Positions 16,383 to 22,158 of a stretch of 22,158 nt of DNA are shown here, in pieces. The stretch is from Bryobacteraceae bacterium (GTDB lineage Bacteria; Acidobacteriota; Terriglobia; Bryobacterales; Bryobacteraceae): NCBI GenBank assembly GCA_030039005.1, contig JASHQT010000574.1, forward strand, positions 1 through 22,158. The letters are read 5' to 3'. Both the position numbers and the translations under genes were made by a program. The notes below the pieces were generated by a model. That model saw only the letters and a list, made by a program, of their open reading frames with translations. It searched no databases and was not told where the DNA came from. Numbering within the stretch: the first letter of the stretch is position 1; every line of letters starts with the position of its first letter.

Positions 16383-18793
16383 ACTTCCCGGTCAATTGCT
16401 CTATGAACTGCCCTGTGAACTGGAAGACCCGTTACCGCGATCTGCCGATCCGCCAGAAGCTGCAGGCGATCGTGATGCTGACGGTGGGCGCCGCGCTGCT
16501 GGTGGCCTGCGGGGCGATCCTTCTATATCACGACTACACCCTGCGCGATTCCCTGCGGCGGGACCTTGGCGTGCTGGCCGATATTACGGCGGACAACAGC
16601 ACCGCGGCCCTGACCTTCGCCGACCGGAAAGCCGCCGAGGAATTGCTTTCCGCGCTGAGAGAGAAGCGTTCCATCGTCACCGCGACGCTGTATTCGGCGG
16701 ACGGCAAAATACTCGCCCGTTATCAGCGCGATCCCCGGAACGGCCCACCCGGTCAGGAACGCCTGCGCCTGGCCCAGCGCATCCTGCTGGATCAGCAGGC
16801 GATCGGCCGCATCGAGCTGGAATCGGATCTGAGCGACGTCGACTCCAAGCTACGCGAGTTCGAGCTCATCGTCATGGCCACTTGGATTGCCGCACTCGCG
16901 GTGGCGTTCCTGTTTTCCGCCAAGCTGCAAAACGTGATTTCCCATCCCATCGCGCGGCTGTCGCGCACCGCCAAGGCGGTTTCCGCGCGCAAGGACTTCT
17001 CCGTGCGCGCCGTGAAGACCGCCGATGACGACCTGGGCCAGCTTACCGACACGTTCAACGGCATGCTGGCGGAAATTCAGGAAAGAGACCGGCAGTTGCG
17101 CGGGCATCGCGAGCGCCTGGAGCAGGACGTCGCTGCACGTACCGTCGAATTGGTGGCCGCCAACGCCGCTTTATCCGCGGCCAAGGAGAAGGCCGAGGCC
17201 GCCAGCCGCGCCAAGAGCGAATTCCTGGCCAACATGAGCCATGAAATCCGCACCCCGATGAACGGGGTGATCGGCATGACGGACCTCCTCCTGGACACCC
17301 CTCTCAGCGAGGAACAGCGGGATTACGTCACCACGGTGAAGCTTTCGGCGGACTCGCTGCTGACTATCATCAACGATATTCTGGACTTTTCGAAAATCGA
17401 GGCCGGGCGGCTGGAGCTGGATCCCATCTGTTTCGATTTGCACCACAGCCTGGAGGAAACCGTGCGCGCTTTGGCGGTGCGAGCCCATGAAAAGGCGATC
17501 GAGCTGCTGTGCGATTGGAAAGCGGACGTGCCCGAGTACGTCATTGGCGACCAGGGGCGCCTCCGTCAGATTCTGGTGAATCTGCTCGGCAACGCCATCA
17601 AGTTCACCCCAGCCGGCGAGGTGGCTATGGAAGTTTCCGTGGAAGCGCTCGCCGCCGAACAAGTGGACTTGCATTTCGTCATTCGAGATACCGGCATCGG
17701 GATCGCGGCAGAAAAGCAAAAACTGATCTTCGACGCGTTTTCACAGGCCGACGGCTCCATGACGCGACGGTTCGGCGGAACCGGATTGGGCCTCACGATA
17801 TCGGCGCGCCTGGTGGAGGCGATGCAAGGCCGGATTTGGGTGGAGAGCGGGCTGGGCTCCGGGAGCACCTTCCATTTCACCGCGCGCTTTGGCGCCGTGG
17901 CGCAACCGGAAGCCGCCGGCGAAAGGCGATTTCCGGGAGGGGTGGGGGTTCTGGTAGTGGATGATAACGCCACTAATCGCCGGATTCTGACCGAGGTTCT
18001 GTGGCGCTGGGGACTGAAGCCGGTGGCTGCGGCCAGCGGCGCGGAGGCGATCGCTCTGATGAGACGGGCCCGGGAGGCACGGCATCCCTTCCCGCTCGTC
18101 ATCACCGACGTGCATATGCCCGAAATGGACGGATTCGAACTGGCGGCGAAACTGCGAAGCTCGCCCCATGGCGTGGACGCCGAGGTTCTCATGCTGACCT
18201 CAGGCGATCGCCCGGGAGATATCGGGCGGTCGCGGCGGCTGGGCGTTTTCAGTTTGCTGCTGAAGCCGGTGCGACGGGAGGAGCTGAAGGATGCGATCGC
18301 CAGGGCGCTGAACCGGCCCGGCTACTCAGAGACCGCCGAAGAGAACGCCCGGCCCCAGGCGCAAGCCAAGCGAAAACCGCGCCCGGCAGCCCATTCCCAT
18401 ATCCTGCTGGCTGACGATAACCTGGTGAACCAGCGCGTGGTGCAACGGATGTTGGAGAAGGCAGGCCACCGGGTCACCGTTGTCTCCGATGGGCGCGAGG
18501 CGGTCGAGGCCTTGAAGAATACGCAATCCGGCAAAGGTTTCGATCTGGTCCTGATGGATGTGCAGATGCCGCAAATGGACGGCTTGGAAGCCACTCAAGC
18601 CATTCGGGAGTGCGAACGGCGCGGTTCGGAGCACGTTCCCATCATCGCCTTAACCGCACATGCCATGAAGGGCGATCGCGACAAATGCTTGGCCGCGGGA
18701 GCGGATGGCTATCTTGCCAAACCGATTCATACGGCCGATCTTCTCGAAGTGGTGCGGATCTATGGGAAGGCGGCGCCGGCATTGGAGACCTGA
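16379..18793 (+). CDS. CHASE8-HAMP hybrid sensor histidine kinase with two receiver domains
   Basis: An 804-residue inner-membrane kinase. Order: first membrane helix (about 26-50), periplasmic CHASE8-like sensor (about 51-160, with [17 protein letters not shown], the motif shared with YfiN), second helix (about 163-182), HAMP (about 182-235), coiled coil, HisKA with [11 protein letters not shown] and His288 (about 279-345), and HATPase with [17 protein letters not shown] and GGTGLGLTI (about 391-505). Receiver 1 (about 521-640) has Asp577 in [11 protein letters not shown] and receiver 2 (about 672-795) has Asp727 in [11 protein letters not shown]. The GTG start at 16379 overlaps the YfiR stop; ATG at 16403 is an alternative that loses eight residues. 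The domain set is that of YfiN with the GGDEF output replaced by a phosphorelay kinase. It has no HPt or output domain, so the partner must be encoded elsewhere. Third gene of the receptor-YfiR-kinase operon. Confidence 0.92.
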   Translation: MNFPVNCSMNCPVNWKTRYRDLPIRQKLQAIVMLTVGAALLVACGAILLYHDYTLRDSLRRDLGVLADITADNSTAALTFADRKAAEELLSALREKRSIVTATLYSADGKILARYQRDPRNGPPGQERLRLAQRILLDQQAIGRIELESDLSDVDSKLREFELIVMATWIAALAVAFLFSAKLQNVISHPIARLSRTAKAVSARKDFSVRAVKTADDDLGQLTDTFNGMLAEIQERDRQLRGHRERLEQDVAARTVELVAANAALSAAKEKAEAASRAKSEFLANMSHEIRTPMNGVIGMTDLLLDTPLSEEQRDYVTTVKLSADSLLTIINDILDFSKIEAGRLELDPICFDLHHSLEETVRALAVRAHEKAIELLCDWKADVPEYVIGDQGRLRQILVNLLGNAIKFTPAGEVAMEVSVEALAAEQVDLHFVIRDTGIGIAAEKQKLIFDAFSQADGSMTRRFGGTGLGLTISARLVEAMQGRIWVESGLGSGSTFHFTARFGAVAQPEAAGERRFPGGVGVLVVDDNATNRRILTEVLWRWGLKPVAAASGAEAIALMRRAREARHPFPLVITDVHMPEMDGFELAAKLRSSPHGVDAEVLMLTSGDRPGDIGRSRRLGVFSLLLKPVRREELKDAIARALNRPGYSETAEENARPQAQAKRKPRPAAHSHILLADDNLVNQRVVQRMLEKAGHRVTVVSDGREAVEALKNTQSGKGFDLVLMDVQMPQMDGLEATQAIRECERRGSEHVPIIALTAHAMKGDRDKCLAAGADGYLAKPIHTADLLEVVRIYGKAAPALET

Positions 18794-18794
18794 A

Positions 18795-18831
18795 GCCGCG
18801 GGGCTTTACCTGGCTGCGGGGCTTTGCCAGG
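18795..18831 (+). repeat. imperfect 16-bp direct repeat with a short hairpin after the kinase gene
   Basis: Two copies of GC[C/T]GCGGGGCTTT[A/G]CC lie at 18795-18810 and 18813-18828, in the gap between the kinase stop and the convergent small gene. CCTGGC at 18809-18814 can pair with GCCAGG at 18826-18831 (6 bp, 11-nt loop). There is no T-tract, so it is not a convincing intrinsic terminator. Confidence 0.4.
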
Positions 18832-18839
18832 GTGCTGCG

Positions 18840-19067
18840 CTAGGCCGCGCCTTGGGCCGCCAACTGGCGAACTACCTCCTTGCCTTTGTCAGTGGGCTTA
18901 TAGGCGCGGCGAGGGCCTTTGGGCTTGTTTGCACTCACCGCCACCAGGAGGCCATCCTGCGCGAGTTGTTCCAGCCGCGCATTGCTGTCGTCGTTAAATC
19001 CTGAACTGGCATGTCCCGCTGTGACTACTATCTTCAGGGTAGCGATCGTTTCAGGGTCCATGTTCAT
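18840..19067 (-). CDS. small winged-helix-like protein of unknown function
   Basis: A 75-residue protein, MNMDPETIATLKIVV at its start. The ATG at 19067 is preceded by GGAG at a good distance; an ATG at 19079 and one at 19061 are alternatives, and the frame stays open to 19169. The order of elements is helices, then LEQLAQDGLLVAV, a basic turn (NKPKGPRRAYK), and PTDKGKEVVRQLAA. This resembles the recognition helix, wing and closing helix of MarR/PadR-type winged-helix domains, where a Tyr-x-[LP]-T-x-KG motif ends the wing. It could be a small transcription regulator, or a regulator-derived domain with another role. It is convergent with the kinase gene and divergent from the DAHP synthase leader, whose promoter lies just upstream of it. 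Confidence 0.6.
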   Translation of the reverse strand: MNMDPETIATLKIVVTAGHASSGFNDDSNARLEQLAQDGLLVAVSANKPKGPRRAYKPTDKGKEVVRQLAAQGAA

Positions 19068-19129
19068 ATCCGTCTCCATCGTAGCATCCAGCGGCCCGGG
19101 AATCCCGCGATTTTTCGCGTATTTGGGCC

Positions 19130-19159
19130 TTGCACCCGCGCAGCGAGTGTGCTTATACT
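19130..19159 (+). promoter_or_regulatory. sigma70-type promoter of the DAHP synthase attenuator
   Basis: TTGCAC at 19130-19135 and TATACT at 19154-19159 match the -35 and -10 consensus at five of six bases each (TTGACA differs at two positions if strictly aligned; TATAAT at one), with an 18-base spacer. The expected start of transcription is about 19165-19167, right before the ATG of the leader peptide at 19168. It is placed correctly to transcribe the leader, terminator and aroF. Confidence 0.6.
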
Positions 19160-19167
19160 GGAGCTTC

Positions 19168-19221
19168 ATGTTCGGCAGCGCCTACAGCTCGTTTCGATTT
19201 TGGTACTGGTTTAGCGCCTGA
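19168..19221 (+). CDS. aromatic-rich leader peptide of the DAHP synthase attenuator
   Basis: A 17-residue open frame, MFGSAYSSFRFWYWFSA, ending in TGA at 19219-19221. Eight residues are aromatic: Phe at 2, 9, 11 and 15, Tyr at 6 and 13, Trp at 12 and 14, with FRFWYWF as one block at 9-15. GGAG at 19160-19163 lies four bases before the ATG. The peptide precedes an intrinsic terminator and then the gene for the first enzyme of aromatic amino-acid synthesis. This is the classic design of a ribosome-mediated attenuator, in which slow translation of regulatory codons exposes an antiterminator. Because all three aromatic amino acids are represented, lack of any one charged tRNA could raise expression. 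The peptide itself probably has no other function. Confidence 0.85.
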   Translation: MFGSAYSSFRFWYWFSA

Positions 19222-19280
19222 ATCGGGGCGAGTGGCGTTGGCTTAGGCAGCACCAAGTTTTCGAACAAGCAACCCACTCG
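19210..19280 (+). promoter_or_regulatory. attenuator: competing anti-antiterminator and antiterminator RNA helices
   Basis: Segment 2 is GAGTGGCGTT at 19230-19239. It can pair with AACCCACTC at 19271-19279, the 5' arm of the terminator: nine pairs with one bulged C at 19236, plus possible closing pairs 19229-19280 and 19240-19270. The same segment can instead pair with AGCGCC at 19213-19218, inside the last leader codons, through GGCGTT at 19234-19239 (six pairs, one a G-U). A ribosome stalled on the aromatic block would cover the upstream arm and leave segment 2 free to form the antiterminator. A ribosome reaching the stop codon at 19219 would cover the start of segment 2, so the terminator forms. 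Pairings were worked out by eye. Confidence 0.75.
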
Positions 19281-19300
19281 AAAGAGTGGGTTTTTATTTT
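19271..19300 (+). terminator. intrinsic terminator of the DAHP synthase attenuator
   Basis: AACCCACTC at 19271-19279 pairs perfectly with GAGTGGGTT at 19284-19292 around a GAAA tetraloop, giving a 9-bp stem. The run TTTTTATTTT at 19291-19300 follows. It lies between the leader peptide and the aroF Shine-Dalgarno, not after a gene, which is the position of a regulatory terminator. Confidence 0.92.
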
Positions 19301-19312
19301 GAGGAGACCAAG

Positions 19313-20353
19313 ATGATCATCTCGATGAAACTCCACTCGACGAAAGAGGAGATCGACCAGGTGTGCGAGCGCATTCGGGATTTCGGATACAAGATCCACG
19401 CCATCGAGGGCGAGGAGCGCGTGGTGATTGCGGCTGTAGGCATCGGCGATACCAGCGCGTGCCTGGAATCTGTGGAGGCCATGCCGCAGGTGGAAAAGGC
19501 GGTGCGCATTTCGGCGCCCTATAAGTTTGTGAGCAAGGAGTACCGCTCCGAGCGTACGCGCATCCGCGTGGGCGATTGCGAGATCGGCGGCGACGAGTTC
19601 ATCGTGATGGCGGGCCCGTGCTCCGTGGAATCGGAAAAGCAGATTATGCAGGCGGCGGAAGGCGTGGCGCGTGGGGGTGCGAAACTGCTGCGGGGCGGGG
19701 CGTTCAAGCCGCGCACTTCGCCCTACGATTTTCAGGGTCTGGAAGAAGAAGGGCTGAAACTGCTGGCCAAGGCCAAGCGCGCCACGGGCCTGGGAATCAT
19801 CACCGAGGTGATGAGCGATCGCGACGTGGACCTGGTGGCCGGCTACGCGGACATCCTGCAAATCGGCGCGCGCAACATGCAAAATTTCGCGCTGCTGAAG
19901 ACGCTGGGCAAATGCAACCGTCCGGTGCTGCTCAAGCGCGGCATGAGCTCCACCATCAAGGAGTTGCTGATGTCGGCTGAGTACGTGGTGGCGCACGGCA
20001 ATCCGAACGTGATTCTGTGCGAGCGTGGCATCCGCACGTTTGAAACCGCTACGCGCAACACTTGCGACATCGCGGCCATCGCGGCTCTCAACGAGCTAAC
20101 TCACCTGCCGGTGATTCTCGATCCCAGCCATGCCACGGGCAAGCGCAGCCTGGTGCCGGCCCTGGCGCGGGCGGGGGTGGCCATCGGCGCCGACGGGCTC
20201 ATCGTCGAAGTGCACCCGGCGCCGGAGAAGGCGGTGAGTGACGGAGCGCAGTCGCTCGATATTCCGCAGTTCCATCAGATGATGCGTTCGCTGCAGCCGT
20301 ACATCGAGCTGTGGAAAGAATCGCGCGTGAGCGAAACCGCCGCGGTGGTGTAA
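19313..20353 (+). CDS. aroF: 3-deoxy-7-phosphoheptulonate (DAHP) synthase, type I-beta with N-terminal ferredoxin-like regulatory domain
   Basis: Condenses phosphoenolpyruvate with erythrose 4-phosphate, the entry step of the shikimate pathway. The protein has 346 residues. The ATG at 19313 is preceded by GAGGAG at 19301-19306; a start at 19286 would lie within the terminator and is rejected. Residues 1 to about 75 form a ferredoxin-like domain as in Thermotoga maritima DAHP synthase, where it mediates feedback inhibition by Tyr and Phe. The barrel follows, with [46 protein letters not shown] and DPSHATGKR. The four metal ligands are present as Cys103, His273, Glu299 and Asp310, each one residue on from the Thermotoga positions. 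No chorismate mutase domain is fused. Expression is probably set by the attenuator just upstream, so control is likely both transcriptional and allosteric. The symbol aroF follows common database usage. Confidence 0.95.
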   Translation: MIISMKLHSTKEEIDQVCERIRDFGYKIHAIEGEERVVIAAVGIGDTSACLESVEAMPQVEKAVRISAPYKFVSKEYRSERTRIRVGDCEIGGDEFIVMAGPCSVESEKQIMQAAEGVARGGAKLLRGGAFKPRTSPYDFQGLEEEGLKLLAKAKRATGLGIITEVMSDRDVDLVAGYADILQIGARNMQNFALLKTLGKCNRPVLLKRGMSSTIKELLMSAEYVVAHGNPNVILCERGIRTFETATRNTCDIAAIAALNELTHLPVILDPSHATGKRSLVPALARAGVAIGADGLIVEVHPAPEKAVSDGAQSLDIPQFHQMMRSLQPYIELWKESRVSETAAVV

Positions 20354-20364
20354 GCTGCCTTGTG

Positions 20365-21291
20365 ATGGCGCGTGCTCAGCTCCGATGGCTCTTGGCGGCG
20401 ACGCTCGCCGTTTGCGCCGTTGCGGGCGGGGCCGGCTTCTATTGGTTTCGGGCGCGAAAGGCGGCTGAACCGTCGGACCTGGTTGCGTATCTTCCTGCCG
20501 CCAATGCGACGGTGATTTACATCGACGTGGATGCGTTGCGGCGCTCCGGGATTCTGGGGCAGATCGCCGGCCCCAAGACTGCGGAAGACGCCGATTACCG
20601 GCAGTTCGTGGAGGCGACCGAGTTCGACTACAGCCGGGATCTGGACGCGGTTGCGGCGGCCATCAAGGACGGCCGAATTTATTTCGCGTTGCGCGGGCGG
20701 TTCCATTGGAGCAATCTGGCGAGTTACGCGGCGCACCAGGGCGGTTCCTGTCACGAGAATTTCTGCGTCGCGCCGGGCAGCCAGCCGAACCGGCGGATTT
20801 CGTTTTATCTAGTGAAATCGGGCGTGCTCGGGATGGCGGTTGGTCCGGATGACTTTAGCGCGTATCAAGTGACGCCGAAGGCGGCGCAGGCTACAGTCGC
20901 CCGGCCGAACGAGCCGGTGTGGGCCGTGATCCCCTCGGCAGCGCTGCGGAACGCGAACGCACTTCCGGCGGCCGCGCAGGCGGTAGTTCCGGCGCTCCAA
21001 GGCGCGGACCAGATCGTTCTGGGCATGGGGACCAATGCCGACCGGAAAATCGAGCTTTCGATTCACGTCACCTGCAAGGATGCAGCAGGAGCGACGGCGC
21101 TTGAGGCGCAATTGGAATCCGCCACCAAAACGTTGCGGGATGCCGTGGCGCGGCATCACCAGAACATCGACCCGTCCGATCTGACCGGCCTGCTGATCGC
21201 CGGAAACTATCGTCGCGCCGAGCGGCAAGTGTACGGAACGTGGCCCATTCCGAAGGATTTTTTGGACGCAATTGCGGGGAATGTGTACTAG
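20365..21291 (+). CDS. membrane-anchored protein of unknown function
   Basis: A 308-residue protein that I do not recognise. ATG at 20365, 12 bases after the aroF stop, gives a short basic start and one hydrophobic helix (about residues 7-27), so it is probably anchored in the inner membrane with its body in the periplasm, or is exported. The start of the body reads SDLVAYLPAANATVIYIDVD, then RSGIL. A leading 'LP-x-ATV-x-YIDVD' strand followed by a short helix is a pattern I associate with uncharacterised acidobacterial envelope proteins. Two Cys lie close together (Cys129 and Cys134, in CHENFC) and could form a disulfide outside the cytoplasm. A long helix is likely near 240-275. GTG at 20362 is an alternative start. 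It may be co-transcribed with aroF, but no functional link is evident. Confidence 0.75.
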   Translation: MARAQLRWLLAATLAVCAVAGGAGFYWFRARKAAEPSDLVAYLPAANATVIYIDVDALRRSGILGQIAGPKTAEDADYRQFVEATEFDYSRDLDAVAAAIKDGRIYFALRGRFHWSNLASYAAHQGGSCHENFCVAPGSQPNRRISFYLVKSGVLGMAVGPDDFSAYQVTPKAAQATVARPNEPVWAVIPSAALRNANALPAAAQAVVPALQGADQIVLGMGTNADRKIELSIHVTCKDAAGATALEAQLESATKTLRDAVARHHQNIDPSDLTGLLIAGNYRRAERQVYGTWPIPKDFLDAIAGNVY

Positions 21292-21340
21292 AACCATCGT
21301 AACTTCCGCGATTCGCGGCCGGATGCGAAGCTGAGACTGC

Positions 21341-22158
21341 GTGACGCGTAGGAAACTCCTGTCATTGCTTCCGCTGGCCCTTCCCGCGGCCGGTTGTGCC
21401 CCAGCGTATGCTTTCGGCGTAGAGCCGGCCTGGCTGGAGCGCACGCTGACGCGGGTCAAACTGCCGTGCCAGAATCTTACGCGCGGCGTGCGGATTCTGC
21501 ATTTGTCGGACTTTCACGCTTCGCCGGTAGTTCCATTCTCCTTGATCGAAAACGCCGTCGAACTGGGCCTCGACACCAAGCCCGACATCATCTGTCTCAC
21601 AGGCGATTTCGTCACCGATGCGACGCCGTTTGATCGCGCGGCCTATGCGAACATCCTGCGCCAACTGCCGGCGGCGGCGCCAACGTTCGCGACCTTGGGT
21701 AATCACGACGGAGGACCTTGGGCCGGGTCGCACGGAGGGCTCAAGGATACTGCGTCCATTTGCGCGCTGCTCGCTGCCAGCAATATTCCCGTGCTGCACA
21801 ATCGGTCGGAGGTGGTGCGGGTGCACGGGCAGTCCCTCCGATTCGCCGGAGTCCCGGATCTGTGGAGCGGCGAAGTGAATGGCGCCGCGGCGTTCGCCGA
21901 AGCCTCCGCCAACGATCCGGCCATCGTGCTGGCCCACAATCCCGACACGAAGGACCTGCTCGCGGATTTTCCCTGGGACCTGATGCTGAGCGGCCACACG
22001 CACGGCGGCCAGGTTGTTTTGCCGCTGGTAGGCGCGCGCTTCGTCCCGGTGCGCGATAAGCGCTTTATCGCCGGGCTAAAGCCCTGGAAGGGACGCCAGC
22101 TTTACATCACGCGCGGCGTGGGAAACATCGATGGCGTCCGCGTGAACTGCCGCCCCGA
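21341..22158 (+). CDS. metallophosphoesterase, YkuE/YaeI-like, exported (3' end cut by the window)
   Basis: A frame of 272 codons is open from GTG 21341 to the right edge. The N-terminus is VTRRKLLSLLPLALPAAGCA: twin Arg followed by a hydrophobic stretch, consistent with a Tat signal, and AAGC could be a weak lipobox. The five metallophosphatase motifs are present in order: LSDFHAS, TGDFVTD, LGNHDGG, LAHNPDT and SGHTHGG. These supply the Asp, His and Asn ligands of a two-metal centre. The C-terminal block YITRGVGNIDGVRVNCRP is the usual end of the family, so only some tens of bases are probably missing. Related proteins include YkuE of Bacillus (a Tat substrate) and YaeI/LpxG-type enzymes that act on UDP-2,3-diacylglucosamine. 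Which substrate applies here is not known. It lies 49 bases after the previous gene; no terminator is seen between them. No ATG start is better placed. Confidence 0.88.
   Translation, partial: MTRRKLLSLLPLALPAAGCAPAYAFGVEPAWLERTLTRVKLPCQNLTRGVRILHLSDFHASPVVPFSLIENAVELGLDTKPDIICLTGDFVTDATPFDRAAYANILRQLPAAAPTFATLGNHDGGPWAGSHGGLKDTASICALLAASNIPVLHNRSEVVRVHGQSLRFAGVPDLWSGEVNGAAAFAEASANDPAIVLAHNPDTKDLLADFPWDLMLSGHTHGGQVVLPLVGARFVPVRDKRFIAGLKPWKGRQLYITRGVGNIDGVRVNCRP

Noticed and set aside
18809..18831. Hairpin CCTGGC/GCCAGG as terminator between the convergent kinase and winged-helix genes
   Set aside because: Only six pairs with an 11-nt loop and no T-tract on either strand.
18919..19221. 100-codon plus-strand frame ending in the aromatic block
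   Set aside because: Most of it lies antisense to the small winged-helix gene and upstream of the promoter. Only its last 17 codons, from the ATG at 19168, make sense, as a leader peptide.
19286..19312. Nine-codon N-terminal extension of DAHP synthase from a GTG at 19286
   Set aside because: This start lies in the 3' arm of the terminator hairpin and T-tract; the ATG at 19313 has GAGGAG at the right distance and matches the family N-terminus.

Overview
The window is about 22 kb of GC-rich DNA, densely coding, with no rRNA, tRNA, CRISPR array or mobile element that I can recognise. The gene types point to a didermal, environmental bacterium, most likely an Acidobacteriota member (Solibacter/Bryobacter-like). 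They are a cytochrome c/PQQ dehydrogenase, a multi-POTRA BamA-like protein next to TamB, a TonB receptor with YfiR and a hybrid kinase, and a Thermotoga-type DAHP synthase. This placement is inferred from gene content and protein style, not from a marker gene.

Layout. (1) 1-1885: the first 29 codons of an exported protein on the minus strand, divergent from a periplasmic quinohemoprotein dehydrogenase of the polyvinyl-alcohol-dehydrogenase type. (2) 1889-4117, minus: a soluble GAF hybrid histidine kinase with two receiver domains. (3) 4286-13588, plus: a tightly packed envelope operon of YihY/BrkB membrane protein, BamA/TamA-type outer-membrane protein with about seven POTRA repeats, SurA-like chaperone without a parvulin domain, and a 1565-residue TamB. 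Together these could span inner membrane, periplasm and outer membrane. (4) 13589-13822: a spacer with a possible DUF4142-like remnant. (5) 13823-18793, plus: TonB-dependent receptor, periplasmic YfiR-family protein and a CHASE8-HAMP hybrid histidine kinase. This resembles the YfiBNR signalling logic with a kinase in place of the diguanylate cyclase. (6) 18840-19067, minus: a small winged-helix-like protein. (7) 19130-20353, plus: a transcription-attenuation module followed by an aroF-type DAHP synthase. The module has a promoter, a 17-codon aromatic-rich leader peptide, competing antiterminator and terminator hairpins. (8) 20365-22158, plus: an anchored protein of unknown function and a nearly complete metallophosphoesterase that runs off the window.

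The most notable find is the attenuator in front of DAHP synthase. The leader peptide MFGSAYSSFRFWYWFSA has 8 aromatic residues out of 17 and contains Phe, Tyr and Trp. A segment just after its stop codon can pair with the 5' arm of a perfect 9-bp terminator. This suggests that the first step of the shikimate pathway is controlled by the charging of all three aromatic tRNAs, on top of likely allosteric control by the enzyme's N-terminal ferredoxin-like domain. The TonB-YfiR-CHASE8 kinase cassette and the parvulin-less SurA between the BamA-like gene and TamB are the next most interesting.
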